IMG/VR virus record: IMGVR_UViG_3300042430_002694
Coordinates: 207,161-271,160 of that record
Length of the DNA stretch: 64,000 nucleotides
DNA from: a virus
Direction: 5' to 3' (one strand)
The translations under genes and the position numbers were made by a program. The notes beneath the pieces are model-generated. The model saw only the letters and a list, made by a program, of their open reading frames with translations. It did not search any database and was not told where the DNA came from. Positions 53,962 through 62,935 of the stretch are shown here, in pieces (positions within the stretch are counted from its first letter, which is position 1; each line of letters opens with the position of its first letter).

Positions 53962-55830
53962 ATGGCAGGATTATCACACTTACGAGACGTTTATGAAAAG
54001 CGTGGAAAGGACTTCCTTGACAGTCTTTTAAATAAGACAGTTATCATCAACGAAAAAATTGACGGTGCCTATTTTGGTGCCAAGAAAGATGCACAACAGA
54101 ATAACTTTAACTTCTTTAAAAAAGACAGCAAAATTGGTTACATCGACCGAGTTCTTAGTCGCTACTACGAGCCGGGCATTGGACATTTTGAGAGTCTTGG
54201 GACTGATGTAATTTCAGCAATTCCTGAAAATTACGTGTTTGGAATGGATTATACTCCGAATCGTGAAACTCCTCTAACCCTAAGTCACATTAAGGTATTG
54301 GATGAAAATTACCAATTATCTGAGATTATTCATGATTTCGGTAAATTAAACGAATGGGCTGGTAAGCTTGGAGTAAATCCTCCAGCGATTCTATTTCAAG
54401 GTAAACTTAATGACGAACAAAAGGTAAAGATACAGGAATTCCTGTTTACTCCAGCAGCTTCATTGATTGAAAAGTTCAAAACGATCTCATTCACTAAACA
54501 CATTATGGCAGTATTGGATCCAACTGTTGACGAAACGGCTCAAACTAAAGAGTATGAGAGATCAATTGACGAAATTGTATTTAGATTCTTTGATGATAAT
54601 AAAACAGCGAATGAAGCTTCAGTACTAGCGAAATTAGTTGATCCCGTTTTTTACGATAATGCAAAACAGCTATCGCCTGAGAAAGTTCAAAGGAAGAGTG
54701 ATGATTATATTTGGATTATTGTTATTGATTTAATGAATTTTATTGAAGGCTACAGAATATCAGAGCTTAGGGAATTCGTTGAGGCTGGAGAAACTCCAGA
54801 GGAGAGATACGTTTCTCTGATAAATCGACTGTTTGCTGAGTTTATTAAAGAGTACGGCGACAAATACGGAGATCTAGATATTCAGGTCCCAGCGTTTCTA
54901 CAAAAACCTGAGTTTGATATTAATTTAGACCTAATTAATGATCCATTCGTAACTACTATAATTGCAAAGAATCCTAATTATAAAGAAATTTACCGAATAT
55001 TCATTAATATTTTTAGAAAAAAGAAAGTTAAAGTAAATTCAAATCTATTCACTGATGCAATGAAGACTAATTTATTAGCACAAATCGATAAACTTGGACA
55101 GGTTGCAATGGGAGATCAATTATTTGAAAACTATTTTCCTTCATTCAATGAATTTGTAGGAGACGATAAGAATCCTGGCTATTTTGAAACATACGATATC
55201 GCGCAAAATGAAGAGCGTAAAGTAAAGAAAGTTAATTTACTGATTTCAGAATTTCAACCGATCCATAAAGGACACCTAAAGAATGCAAAAATCCTTACTG
55301 AGAAAAACGGACTTCCTACTCTATTAATATGCGTACATCCTGGAAAATCAGGAAAAATCTTCCCGTTTAAGAAAGAAACTATTAATAACGCCCTATCTAA
55401 ATTAACGGCAAACGAGAAACCTAATATAGCAGGTCACGTAATGGTTGGAGATGGAAATATTGAATCTATACTTAAAGCAATAAAACCTGGTTTTGAGCCA
55501 GTTAGCATCGCAGCAGAACCTAGCCGAATTAAAGATATCGCACTACAATTAGACTTAGCAAAAAAGAGATCAAGAAACCTAAATATTAAGAGAGAGACTT
55601 CGTTAATTGAAGTACCTACTACAAGTATTGGAGAATCAATTATGACCTCAATTAAAAACAGAGATTTTGCTTCATTTAAAGAAGCTACCCCGATCACCAT
55701 ACATTCAGAATTCTATAACTTAAATAAAGATCTAATGGAATCATTAACTGAATCTATTAGTCATGAGAATGTGATCGAAGATGAAATTAAGAAACCTAAC
55801 CCAACTCCTATAATTCAAATAGAAGACTAA
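53962..55830 (+). CDS. Fusion of polynucleotide ligase-like and nucleotidyltransferase domains
   Basis: A 622-residue protein. N-terminal domain: IINEKIDGAYFGAK with the ligase motif I Lys near 32, and VFGMDYTP further on, typical of covalent nucleotidyltransferases. At about 389-400 lies YFPSFNEFVGDDK, like an internal capsid-targeting motif. The C-terminal domain (about 420-590) has LLISEFQPIHKGHLKNA (HxGH, residues 435-438), and STSIGES...NRDFASFKE, the pattern of NMN/pantetheine adenylyltransferases. Joining a ligase to an HxGH nucleotidyltransferase is unusual. It could link NAD or a nucleotide to RNA ends, or repair RNA. Confidence 0.65.
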   Translation: MAGLSHLRDVYEKRGKDFLDSLLNKTVIINEKIDGAYFGAKKDAQQNNFNFFKKDSKIGYIDRVLSRYYEPGIGHFESLGTDVISAIPENYVFGMDYTPNRETPLTLSHIKVLDENYQLSEIIHDFGKLNEWAGKLGVNPPAILFQGKLNDEQKVKIQEFLFTPAASLIEKFKTISFTKHIMAVLDPTVDETAQTKEYERSIDEIVFRFFDDNKTANEASVLAKLVDPVFYDNAKQLSPEKVQRKSDDYIWIIVIDLMNFIEGYRISELREFVEAGETPEERYVSLINRLFAEFIKEYGDKYGDLDIQVPAFLQKPEFDINLDLINDPFVTTIIAKNPNYKEIYRIFINIFRKKKVKVNSNLFTDAMKTNLLAQIDKLGQVAMGDQLFENYFPSFNEFVGDDKNPGYFETYDIAQNEERKVKKVNLLISEFQPIHKGHLKNAKILTEKNGLPTLLICVHPGKSGKIFPFKKETINNALSKLTANEKPNIAGHVMVGDGNIESILKAIKPGFEPVSIAAEPSRIKDIALQLDLAKKRSRNLNIKRETSLIEVPTTSIGESIMTSIKNRDFASFKEATPITIHSEFYNLNKDLMESLTESISHENVIEDEIKKPNPTPIIQIED

Positions 55831-55839
55831 CTAAACTAA

Positions 55840-55866
55840 AAAAGCTCCATAAGGAGCTTTTTTTAT
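55840..55866. terminator. Bidirectional intrinsic terminator
   Basis: AAAAGCTCC-ATAA-GGAGCTTTT with T runs on both strands, between converging genes. Confidence 0.88.
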
Positions 55867-55883
55867 GTGATTAGGTTAGGAAT

Positions 55884-57452
55884 CTACAGAGTTGTAAATT
55901 CTCCTTTTATAAAATTGATATGTTGCGCTTTACCATCATGGTGGATGATTACGTGTGACTGGAGCCATCCACTAGGTCCGACATTATAGTTAACTCTTAA
56001 TTTAGTTGAAGTCCCTACAGCTAACGCGCCGTCCTTTCTTCCAGGAGAATGGTAATGTCCAACTACAATTTTTGTATTTAATTTTCTAAATTGAAGCAGA
56101 GATCCGCGTGATCCGTTTGAACCTACATCTCCGTGTTGAGCAAGCTCCCAGCCATTTACGACAAGGCTATCACTTCGGCCTAATGTTTTGAAACTTGGAA
56201 ATCTCTCGTTGATTAGGTACGGAATAACTCCATTTGGTGCAACTCCCCTAAGCAGTAGAGAACTGTATTCCATGTACTCAAGAGAGTTCTTTATGGTTGC
56301 AGCTTTTCTCCAGTCAGTGGTTTTTAACCAACGGTCTAGAAAATCGTCATGATTACTTCTAACGATAGCTACATTATAGTCTCTAAAATCCTCAAGCCCG
56401 ACTAGCATTGCATCGACCTCTTTTCTCAATGAGTTAGACCCGTCCTGCTCTCTGTGATATTGAATGAATGGGTCGTTTATTTCATGATGATTAATTGAAA
56501 GTCCATCAAATACGTCATGTAGAATAACATTTTCAGGATGAAGTTTCTTAAATAGGTCTAGGGTTTTATTAATTACACGTTGATCGTGTTGACCATAGTG
56601 AAGATCGCCTAGGATCGCGGCAGCTACTGAAGTTACTTCAGAGATTTCGCTTGATTCAGTATCGTCATTGTATTCAACTCGATTGTATAGGTCAGTGAAA
56701 TTACCATCGTCGGTTGCGGTTACTTGTCTAGCGAAGAATGTATTAGAGTCTTTTATTTCAACGACTACAAAACCAAGAGTATGGTGGAATTCTCCCTTCT
56801 TACCTGATTTAGAATCAGTATAGTTAGAAACGGTGCATGCTCCAGTAGTCATCATCATTTTTGGAAGATTTCCTTCAAGTACAGGAACTGTTTCTAAATG
56901 AACTTTCGGAGAGCCAAAGACACATGAGTTAATACCAGTCATTCCCTGAAGACCAGTCATTGGATCAACTGCGGTTGGCTGAATTTTAATATCTGACATG
57001 ATCCACATGTGTTTGTGAACCTCATGTCTATTTGCATCTAAATATGTTTCAATTCGACTAGACCACGTTTCGTAATTTTTATCAGAGAAAACGGAGGTTG
57101 GGTTTTTATAGCGACCTGCGATTACGTGGATATCTGCATTAATGTGATCTGCGTACTTTTCGATATTGGATACAAAGTCTTCATGAACTGGCGTATCGTT
57201 TTGGGCCCAGGTGATAATGAAACGTTTCTTCTTTTTATTGAATTTTCGCTCTCGGGCTTTAATTAATTGCGGTGATTCTTGTATTGAACTTTCAGTTATT
57301 CCTAATTTGGCTAACCATTTCTGAACAGTTCTCTCGGACTTATTTAGAAATGAGCTTAATTCTTTCATTCTGGTGTCCCAACTTAAATCCTTATTCCAAT
57401 AGAGATTAGATAGGTTGGAAACATCTTCTGGGGTTAATTCGTTAAACTTCAT
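55884..57452 (-). CDS. Metallophosphoesterase with N-terminal HTH
   Basis: A 522-residue protein. The first 55 residues (SSFLNKSERTVQKWLAKLGI) form a helix-turn-helix. A central region of unknown fold follows, and the C-terminal half has LGDLHYGQHDQ, IVRSNHDDFLDRW and VVGHYHSPGR, a calcineurin-like phosphoesterase. The layout resembles T5 A1-like proteins linked to host DNA degradation and DNA transfer, but this is only a suggestion. Confidence 0.7.
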   Translation of the reverse strand: MKFNELTPEDVSNLSNLYWNKDLSWDTRMKELSSFLNKSERTVQKWLAKLGITESSIQESPQLIKARERKFNKKKKRFIITWAQNDTPVHEDFVSNIEKYADHINADIHVIAGRYKNPTSVFSDKNYETWSSRIETYLDANRHEVHKHMWIMSDIKIQPTAVDPMTGLQGMTGINSCVFGSPKVHLETVPVLEGNLPKMMMTTGACTVSNYTDSKSGKKGEFHHTLGFVVVEIKDSNTFFARQVTATDDGNFTDLYNRVEYNDDTESSEISEVTSVAAAILGDLHYGQHDQRVINKTLDLFKKLHPENVILHDVFDGLSINHHEINDPFIQYHREQDGSNSLRKEVDAMLVGLEDFRDYNVAIVRSNHDDFLDRWLKTTDWRKAATIKNSLEYMEYSSLLLRGVAPNGVIPYLINERFPSFKTLGRSDSLVVNGWELAQHGDVGSNGSRGSLLQFRKLNTKIVVGHYHSPGRKDGALAVGTSTKLRVNYNVGPSGWLQSHVIIHHDGKAQHINFIKGEFTTL

Positions 57453-57540
57453 TGATGTATACAGTTTTTGTTAACTAATTATATTTAATACTTGGATAAA
57501 GTTTTACTTGAGAACTTCCAAAGTAGTGGAAGATTGCCTA

Positions 57541-57548
57541 ATAAATAA
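57541..57548 (+). promoter_or_regulatory. T4-type late promoter, predicted leaderless
   Basis: AATAAATA, five bases (ACCCT), then the ATG at 57553. Confidence 0.7.
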
Positions 57549-57552
57549 CCCT

Positions 57553-57798
57553 ATGGAAAAGAGCGCTAAAAACGTAGATAACTACCGGAAGGGTAAAGAA
57601 CCTTTAAAGAATGCTGTGATGCAGCATCCAACCGGGAACGAAGTATACGATTTTTTACAGAAAAAAGTGAATCGCGACTTTTGGGTTACACCGTTTAAGA
57701 AATGGCAGAAAATCCAAAAATATAATAATAAAGCGAATGACTATATGCAGGATCACGACTATCTTGGTCCGCTTGGCCGTGGAGATAATGACAGATAA
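57553..57798 (+). CDS. Small late protein of unknown function
   Basis: An 81-residue basic protein; ATG 57553 chosen because it follows the late promoter at the expected distance. Contains GNEVYDFLQKKVNRDFWVTPF and many Asn, Tyr and Lys. First gene of a late block that runs to 62842. Confidence 0.6.
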   Translation: MEKSAKNVDNYRKGKEPLKNAVMQHPTGNEVYDFLQKKVNRDFWVTPFKKWQKIQKYNNKANDYMQDHDYLGPLGRGDNDR

Positions 57799-57815
57799 AA
57801 ATACTTTAAAAACTA

Positions 57816-58235
57816 ATGTTTGGACTAGAAGACCTTACTGAACCACATACGGGTGAAGACAAAACAATCGCCTATTTCGTGCTATCTCTAATGCAGATCG
57901 CGGATCAGGCAAAAATAATTCACTGGCAAACTGGATACGATACTGAACACCGTCACTTTGGAGCTTTCTACGAAGGTTTTATTGAGAGCATGGACACAAT
58001 AGTTGAAGCGATTGCTGGTAAATACGGATCACAAAATCTTAAGTTCGGAGAAGCAGCTATTATGGTTTACGATTATGATATGGCTTACATGGAATTCTTT
58101 AAATTAGTAGATGAAGCATTACGTGGAACATTTGCAGAAATATTTGATAGAGAGGAAGATTCTGATCTGTATAATTTAATAGATGAGGTACTAGTCCTTA
58201 AAAACAAAACGCAATATTTGCTACAACAAAAGTAA
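57816..58235 (+). CDS. Ferritin-like helical phage protein (DUF5856-like)
   Basis: A 139-residue helical protein with SLMQIADQAKIIHWQTGYDTEHRHFGAF at about 25-52 and IESMDTIVEAIAGKYG. The helix pattern and conserved His/Glu positions resemble the ferritin-like DUF5856 proteins found in large phages. Metal binding is possible. Two bases from the next gene. Confidence 0.6.
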   Translation: MFGLEDLTEPHTGEDKTIAYFVLSLMQIADQAKIIHWQTGYDTEHRHFGAFYEGFIESMDTIVEAIAGKYGSQNLKFGEAAIMVYDYDMAYMEFFKLVDEALRGTFAEIFDREEDSDLYNLIDEVLVLKNKTQYLLQQK

Positions 58236-58236
58236 T

Positions 58237-59793
58237 ATGTTTTTAAAAGTAAGAAAATTACAATCAATTGAGAATTTAATTCTTGAAACTGACCTGATTC
58301 AGATCGGCGATGAGGCTAACGATATTCTCAATAAAGTAAAGTCCGAAGATGATACGACTGGATCTGGGCCTACTGGCGATAATAACGAGGACCTAAATCG
58401 TCTTCTTGATATGCTATTTAATTTAGGAGAAGATGAGCTTACTGGAAAATTAGATGATCCGACTCTGTCAAAGATATTTTCGGATCCTAAAATGAAGCAA
58501 ACTCTTGAGGAGTATTTTGCATATTTACAGGAAAGAATCAAAGTCTTTAGAGAAGAGTTAATGAAAGCTCTAAATGAGGTTCCGGTAAATGAAGCAAAAG
58601 TTGGTCAAATTACAGATAAAATTACAAAATTTGTTTGTAGAGTTAGAGTAATTGAGCTAATTTATCAAAACAAAGCCTCTAAAAAGAAAGCTGGTGACGA
58701 GCCTGATTTTAGTGAAGAAATTAATAAAAAGGTTTCTGAAATAAACGATGAACTCTATAATTTGTATTCACTAATGGTAATTATACCAGCAGAGAAAACT
58801 AAACAGTCTTATTCTAAATTTCAAGGAGCTCAAAATCAAGAAGAAAAAGAAGCTGCTGCACAGGAAGTATTTTCAAATTTAGAAGCAGCTGAAATCTTAG
58901 CAGCGGAAATGCCGGAGGAAGTTTCAGCCGGAATTGAAGATGCTACAGCAACGTACACTTCTCAAATATCATCAGAACTTGGAAATGACGTAACCTCTGA
59001 CATTAAGGCTGGAGTTTACGTAAATAAGAACGTTGCCTCTTTAATTAGACGAATATTTGAATTTCAATACACAAATTGGACAAACGAGAATGATATTTTA
59101 GCGGAAGCGAATAAGCTTAGAACAAGCGTTAATGGATTTCCGGACGTATCGACTGAAGCAAAGGAATACCTATTGCGACTAATTGACCAGATTCAAGTAG
59201 CGTTAATTGAAAAGGCTAAGAATAAGCAATTCGATACCAAGAAATATAAAGGAATCCATTACGATTTTAATAAGAAACTACCGTTATACGAAAGAACTTC
59301 TCTTCCAGTAAATGGAAAACAAATAGCAGACGAAACTAAATTAATGAAATTTAGAAAAGCTGCTCAATCGTTAATGGAGTTGATATTCGGTGGAGAAAAA
59401 ACCGGCGGAGTAACTGCACAAGCTTTTGAAAGAACTGGTAAATGGGCACATGCGATTTATGCAAAAACCCTAAACGGCGCAGCTAAAGTAATAGGAAAAG
59501 CGGTAAAAGGCCGAGAAGGAGAAATGAAAGCTGATGCGTTTAGTCGACTATTCATATTCGATACTTCTGTAGTAGACGAACCTAAGGCTAAACAGGTTAG
59601 CGAAGATGGAGTAGCTCCTGGAGTTTCTCCACAGGTACCTGGATCAATTGGCGGAATGGGAGCTATTACACCACCGACTGAAACATCATTTGGTTCTGGA
59701 GATAATTTCGGAATTCAGAAAAAAGGCAAAAAGAAAAAGTATGGCGTTGTATTAGGCTTCGCTGATTTTATAAAAGAACAAAATAACCTATAA
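58237..59793 (+). CDS. Large late helical protein, probable head or scaffold component
   Basis: A 518-residue, largely helical protein. The N-terminus (MFLKVRKLQSIENLILET) is a loose variant of the targeting motif, and the last residues (VVLGFADFIKEQ) are a clear one. The middle is rich in Glu, Lys and Ala with coiled-coil character; the C-terminal part has GGEKTGGVTAQAFERTG and Gly/Pro-rich stretches. Its place among other targeting-motif genes suggests a prohead protein. Confidence 0.5.
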   Translation: MFLKVRKLQSIENLILETDLIQIGDEANDILNKVKSEDDTTGSGPTGDNNEDLNRLLDMLFNLGEDELTGKLDDPTLSKIFSDPKMKQTLEEYFAYLQERIKVFREELMKALNEVPVNEAKVGQITDKITKFVCRVRVIELIYQNKASKKKAGDEPDFSEEINKKVSEINDELYNLYSLMVIIPAEKTKQSYSKFQGAQNQEEKEAAAQEVFSNLEAAEILAAEMPEEVSAGIEDATATYTSQISSELGNDVTSDIKAGVYVNKNVASLIRRIFEFQYTNWTNENDILAEANKLRTSVNGFPDVSTEAKEYLLRLIDQIQVALIEKAKNKQFDTKKYKGIHYDFNKKLPLYERTSLPVNGKQIADETKLMKFRKAAQSLMELIFGGEKTGGVTAQAFERTGKWAHAIYAKTLNGAAKVIGKAVKGREGEMKADAFSRLFIFDTSVVDEPKAKQVSEDGVAPGVSPQVPGSIGGMGAITPPTETSFGSGDNFGIQKKGKKKKYGVVLGFADFIKEQNNL

Positions 59794-59795
59794 TA

Positions 59796-60221
59796 ATGAA
59801 TAAAATTGTTAAAACATTTGAAAATTTCCTAGAAGGACCAGAACACCATGAAATGATGCCGCATAGAGCGCCTCATCACGATATGGAACAACGAGTAGCT
59901 CACACAACTGATCATGATGATCATAGAGCTGAGAATTATATGTTCTTTGGAAATCTAGAGACAATTAAGAGACTTGTTGATATTTTATTGGAAATGGATC
60001 CATCAAAAGTGGATGCGGTTCTAACGAATGGACACGATTGGGCAGCAGATCATATAGCTACATCAAAGGACGATATCGAAGAAGTTGCAAATTTCTTAAT
60101 CAATGAAATGGCAGAAGACTCTATTCGCGAGAACGACGAGTCGGAAGAAAACTCTATGGTTTGCGAAAACTGCGGAGTTGGGTATTCAGTTAACGAAGAA
60201 CACCTTTGCGAAGAGGCTTAA
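59796..60221 (+). CDS. Capsid-targeting-like protein with C-terminal zinc motif
   Basis: A 141-residue protein: MNKIVKTFENFLEGPEHHEM at the start, a His/Asp-rich stretch (HRAPHHDMEQRV, TDHDDH), a helical middle, and a C-terminal CENCGVGYSVNEEHLC that could bind zinc. Late block. Likely packaged; role unknown. Confidence 0.58.
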   Translation: MNKIVKTFENFLEGPEHHEMMPHRAPHHDMEQRVAHTTDHDDHRAENYMFFGNLETIKRLVDILLEMDPSKVDAVLTNGHDWAADHIATSKDDIEEVANFLINEMAEDSIRENDESEENSMVCENCGVGYSVNEEHLCEEA

Positions 60222-60234
60222 ATAATATTAAATT

Positions 60235-61182
60235 ATGCAAATGCAAAACCATATTAAACCATTTAAAGCATTCAATGAATCAGTTGAAGAAGTAGATGGT
60301 GAATGGTACTATGGGATCGCTGATTGCAAGGGTCTTGAATCTTTTATGCCTGCTCCAAACGTAGAAGAACTAGGAGAGCTTGAAGACATGGGATTTACTG
60401 GAGGTCAAGCTAAATCGTTCAATCATACACTAAGTATGATGAGTATGAGATGCCACTTCAATCAACAAAGACACCCAGTAGTTTACATGGCAAAACTTGC
60501 AGCAGACGATGCAGAAATGGTTCAGGATCTATTGGATTCAGGGGATTATATTAATGCATTAGAGGTAGTAAAAGCAAATTCAATAGAAGTTAAATTAGCT
60601 AGAGGTCAAGGAGCAAATCTAGAGAAACGATGGAGAATGATTCCTAATCCGGATCTTGATCCAATGTCTGAAGGTTTAGAATACCATATCACAAATAATT
60701 TATCAGTATGCGAGTCTATTTATAGACCAGCCAGTGATGCTCACTTTAGCCTATTAGCTGAAGCCCGAAGTCGATTTGAGTCAGGCGAATTAGCACTGTC
60801 TGGAATAGATCAGATTCTGTTTGAAGAAACGGATTTAGGTTTATTTGGAGAATACGGTGGAGAACTAGTTCCATTAGATTTTCTATTTGAGGCAGAGTAT
60901 CAAGGAAGATCGGTTGAACTTGGAAAACCTGCTCGAGGTGGAGCCAAGAAATACCACGTTTACGTAATGAATCCAAAAACAAAAAGGGTAAAGAAGATTT
61001 CATTTGGAGACGTTCACGGTGGACTAACTGCAAAGGTTAGTGATCCGAAAGCTAGAAAAAGTTTCGCGGCTAGGCACCAATGTCATCTAAAAAATGATAG
61101 ACTTACTGCCGGTTATTGGGCATGTAGAATAAATCGATATGCTAACTTATGGGGAGGTAAAACTTACCCAGGATTTTGGTAA
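60235..61182 (+). CDS. Capsid-targeting-like protein with conserved C-terminal phage domain
   Basis: A 315-residue protein. N-terminus NHIKPFKAFNESVEE, then ELEDMGFTGGQAKSF (LGF-type module). The C-terminal 95 residues, YQGRSVELGKPARGG, VYVMNPKTKRVKKISFGD, KSFAARHQC and AGYWACRINRYA, are a domain recurrent in large T4-like and marine phages, usually next to head genes. LFEAEYQGR suggests a prohead-protease cut before this domain. Confidence 0.62.
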   Translation: MQMQNHIKPFKAFNESVEEVDGEWYYGIADCKGLESFMPAPNVEELGELEDMGFTGGQAKSFNHTLSMMSMRCHFNQQRHPVVYMAKLAADDAEMVQDLLDSGDYINALEVVKANSIEVKLARGQGANLEKRWRMIPNPDLDPMSEGLEYHITNNLSVCESIYRPASDAHFSLLAEARSRFESGELALSGIDQILFEETDLGLFGEYGGELVPLDFLFEAEYQGRSVELGKPARGGAKKYHVYVMNPKTKRVKKISFGDVHGGLTAKVSDPKARKSFAARHQCHLKNDRLTAGYWACRINRYANLWGGKTYPGFW

Positions 61183-61198
61183 AATAAAATAGGTACAA

Positions 61199-61696
61199 AT
61201 GAACGAAGGCAAGGTAACTGGAAAATCAGGTCCGTATTTTAAAGGACTGGCTAAGGATCAAAAGAATAAAAAGCTGAATCAAATGAATCGTCAATCAAAA
61301 ATGAGCGATTCGGACGATAATGCATATAAACCAATGCCCGGAGACCTAGATAAATCAGGAAAATTTAAAGGCTCTAAAGTTAAAAGCTCATTTACCAAAA
61401 AGGTGAATCGTGAAATGGATGAGACTCTCGTCTATAAATTTTCCGAATGGGTAGAAATTAATGAGTCTAGCCCAGCAGACAAATCACTAAAGAAGAAAGC
61501 TGAAAAATATAAGATGCCATTTGGTATTCTTAAGCAAGTATTTAATAGAGGAATGGCTGCTTGGAAGACAGGTCACCGACCAGGTCAAAGTCAAGAAGCA
61601 TGGGCCCATGCTAGAGTAAACTCTTTTGTTACAAAATCAAGTGGAACTTGGGGAAAGGCGGATAAGGACTTAGCTCAAAAGGTAAGAAAGAAATGA
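61199..61696 (+). CDS. Basic protein with DUF5824-like domain
   Basis: A 165-residue basic protein. An internal VYKFSEWVEINESS (about 81-94) resembles the targeting motif. The C-terminal region SLKKKAEKYKMPFGILKQVF, GMAAWKTGHRPGQSQEAWA and ARVNSFVT matches the small domain (DUF5824-like) found in several phage head-related proteins. It overlaps the next gene by four bases. Confidence 0.6.
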   Translation: MNEGKVTGKSGPYFKGLAKDQKNKKLNQMNRQSKMSDSDDNAYKPMPGDLDKSGKFKGSKVKSSFTKKVNREMDETLVYKFSEWVEINESSPADKSLKKKAEKYKMPFGILKQVFNRGMAAWKTGHRPGQSQEAWAHARVNSFVTKSSGTWGKADKDLAQKVRKK

Positions 61697-61962
61697 TAAA
61701 GCCTTATGTTGATATTAATGAGGTTGGTACTGAACTTGTTAGAACCTTCTCACAAGACATAGATCCAATTGAGTTAAAATGGCATAGAGACGACGAAACT
61801 CGACATTTAATTTCAGAAAATGACACGGACTGGATGATTCAAATGGATAATGCACTGCCGACGTCGTTAAATAATATAGTAACGATTCCTAAACATGACT
61901 GGCACCGCCTTATTAAAGGAACCGAAGACTTAACCCTAAAAATTAAAAAAGAGAAAGTATGA
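61693..61962 (+). CDS. Small protein of unknown function
   Basis: An 89-residue protein (SQDIDPIELKWHRDDETRHLIS, NIVTIPKHDWHRL). ELKWHRDD echoes the LKWHDSD linker of the 27298 protein. It overlaps both neighbours by four bases. Confidence 0.5.
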   Translation: MIKPYVDINEVGTELVRTFSQDIDPIELKWHRDDETRHLISENDTDWMIQMDNALPTSLNNIVTIPKHDWHRLIKGTEDLTLKIKKEKV

Positions 61963-62345
61963 AATTTTCAGTCGGAGACAAGGTGGTAATCAAGACGGAC
62001 GTTGAGGAGATGCAAAACGGTCTGTTGGAATTAGTAGATGGCCTTGAAGCAGTAATCACCGAGATTTATCAAAACAGTTACGAACCAGATGTGGATCGTT
62101 TTGAAGTAGAATTAGTTAGACCAATTGAGTTTAACGGAGAAGAAATTGTGGTAGTCCCAGGACTTTACCAAGATAATATCGACCTTGTTAAGAAGGTTGA
62201 TGAGTCTAAAAAACGTAATTTAGCTAAGAGTAAATTAGTTAATGAACGTCGAGTGTCTTCGTTTAAGGAGCTGGAATATAGATTAGCAGTAATTGCTAAA
62301 TCCGAAGCAGTTTCAGAGAAGAAAAAATTAAAATTCGCTAAATAA
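61959..62345 (+). CDS. SH3-like small protein with basic C-terminal tail
   Basis: A 128-residue protein: KFSVGDKVVIKTDVEEMQNG begins an SH3/KOW-like barrel of about 75 residues, followed by a basic linker, VSSFKELEYRL and a C-terminal SEKKKLKFAK that repeats the SEKKKLK motif of the 27298 protein. Probably head-associated. Confidence 0.55.
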   Translation: MKFSVGDKVVIKTDVEEMQNGLLELVDGLEAVITEIYQNSYEPDVDRFEVELVRPIEFNGEEIVVVPGLYQDNIDLVKKVDESKKRNLAKSKLVNERRVSSFKELEYRLAVIAKSEAVSEKKKLKFAK

Positions 62346-62842
62346 TGCAGAAACACGTAGCTCTATACGAAGAATACAAAAATCCATGGGCAGATGATGT
62401 ATTGACCATGGAAGTGGAAAGATATGACGTTGACTTAACTAATTTTCCTAGACAGATTGAAAACAAGGCTGCTGGTATTTCTCCTGAAGATAAGGACCAG
62501 CTGAAAGATTTAGGTTTTGACTCAATGGCGGAAATAAACGACCATTCTCACGGAACATGCAAGATACTGTATAAAATCGATGCAGTTCACTCACGACATG
62601 GAATTGAGGATATTGATTTTGAACTTAAGGGCTTCTATCTTATGATAGAATATTCAATTTGGGACGAGGCTACCGATGAAGAAATTTGGCACGAGATTGA
62701 ATTAGAAGACGGCGGAGATTTCTCAGGAAGAGTTGAAGCTAAGATAGAAGGCTTGCCTTTTTATCCACATGGTATTGAAATAGACATGCACGGTGGATTT
62801 GACGTAAGTAAATTTACATACACGGTGCAGATCGGAAGCTAA
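62345..62842 (+). CDS. Capsid-targeting-like protein with LGF module
   Basis: A 165-residue acidic protein starting MQKHVALYEEYKNPW, with KDQLKDLGFDSMAEIND near 52-68, the module shared with the 4560, 27298 and 60235 proteins. The rest is beta-rich (DIDFELKGFYLMIEYSIWDE). Last gene of the late block before a terminator. Confidence 0.55.
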   Translation: MQKHVALYEEYKNPWADDVLTMEVERYDVDLTNFPRQIENKAAGISPEDKDQLKDLGFDSMAEINDHSHGTCKILYKIDAVHSRHGIEDIDFELKGFYLMIEYSIWDEATDEEIWHEIELEDGGDFSGRVEAKIEGLPFYPHGIEIDMHGGFDVSKFTYTVQIGS

Positions 62843-62863
62843 TCAGTTACTCTGAAATACTGG

Positions 62864-62892
62864 AAAGGAAGGTCTGTCGATCTTCCTTTTTT
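62864..62892 (+). terminator. Intrinsic terminator
   Basis: AAAGGAAG/CTTCCTTT stem with a 10-nt loop, then TTTT. Confidence 0.85.
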
Positions 62893-62903
62893 TATTTAGG
62901 TCG

Positions 62904-62911
62904 ATAAATAA
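62904..62911 (+). promoter_or_regulatory. T4-type late promoter (ATAAATAA)
   Basis: TCGATAAATAACTATAAC, after a terminator, 24 bases before the ATG at 62936. Confidence 0.75.
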
Positions 62912-62935
62912 CTATAACGAAACAAATCAAAAGAA

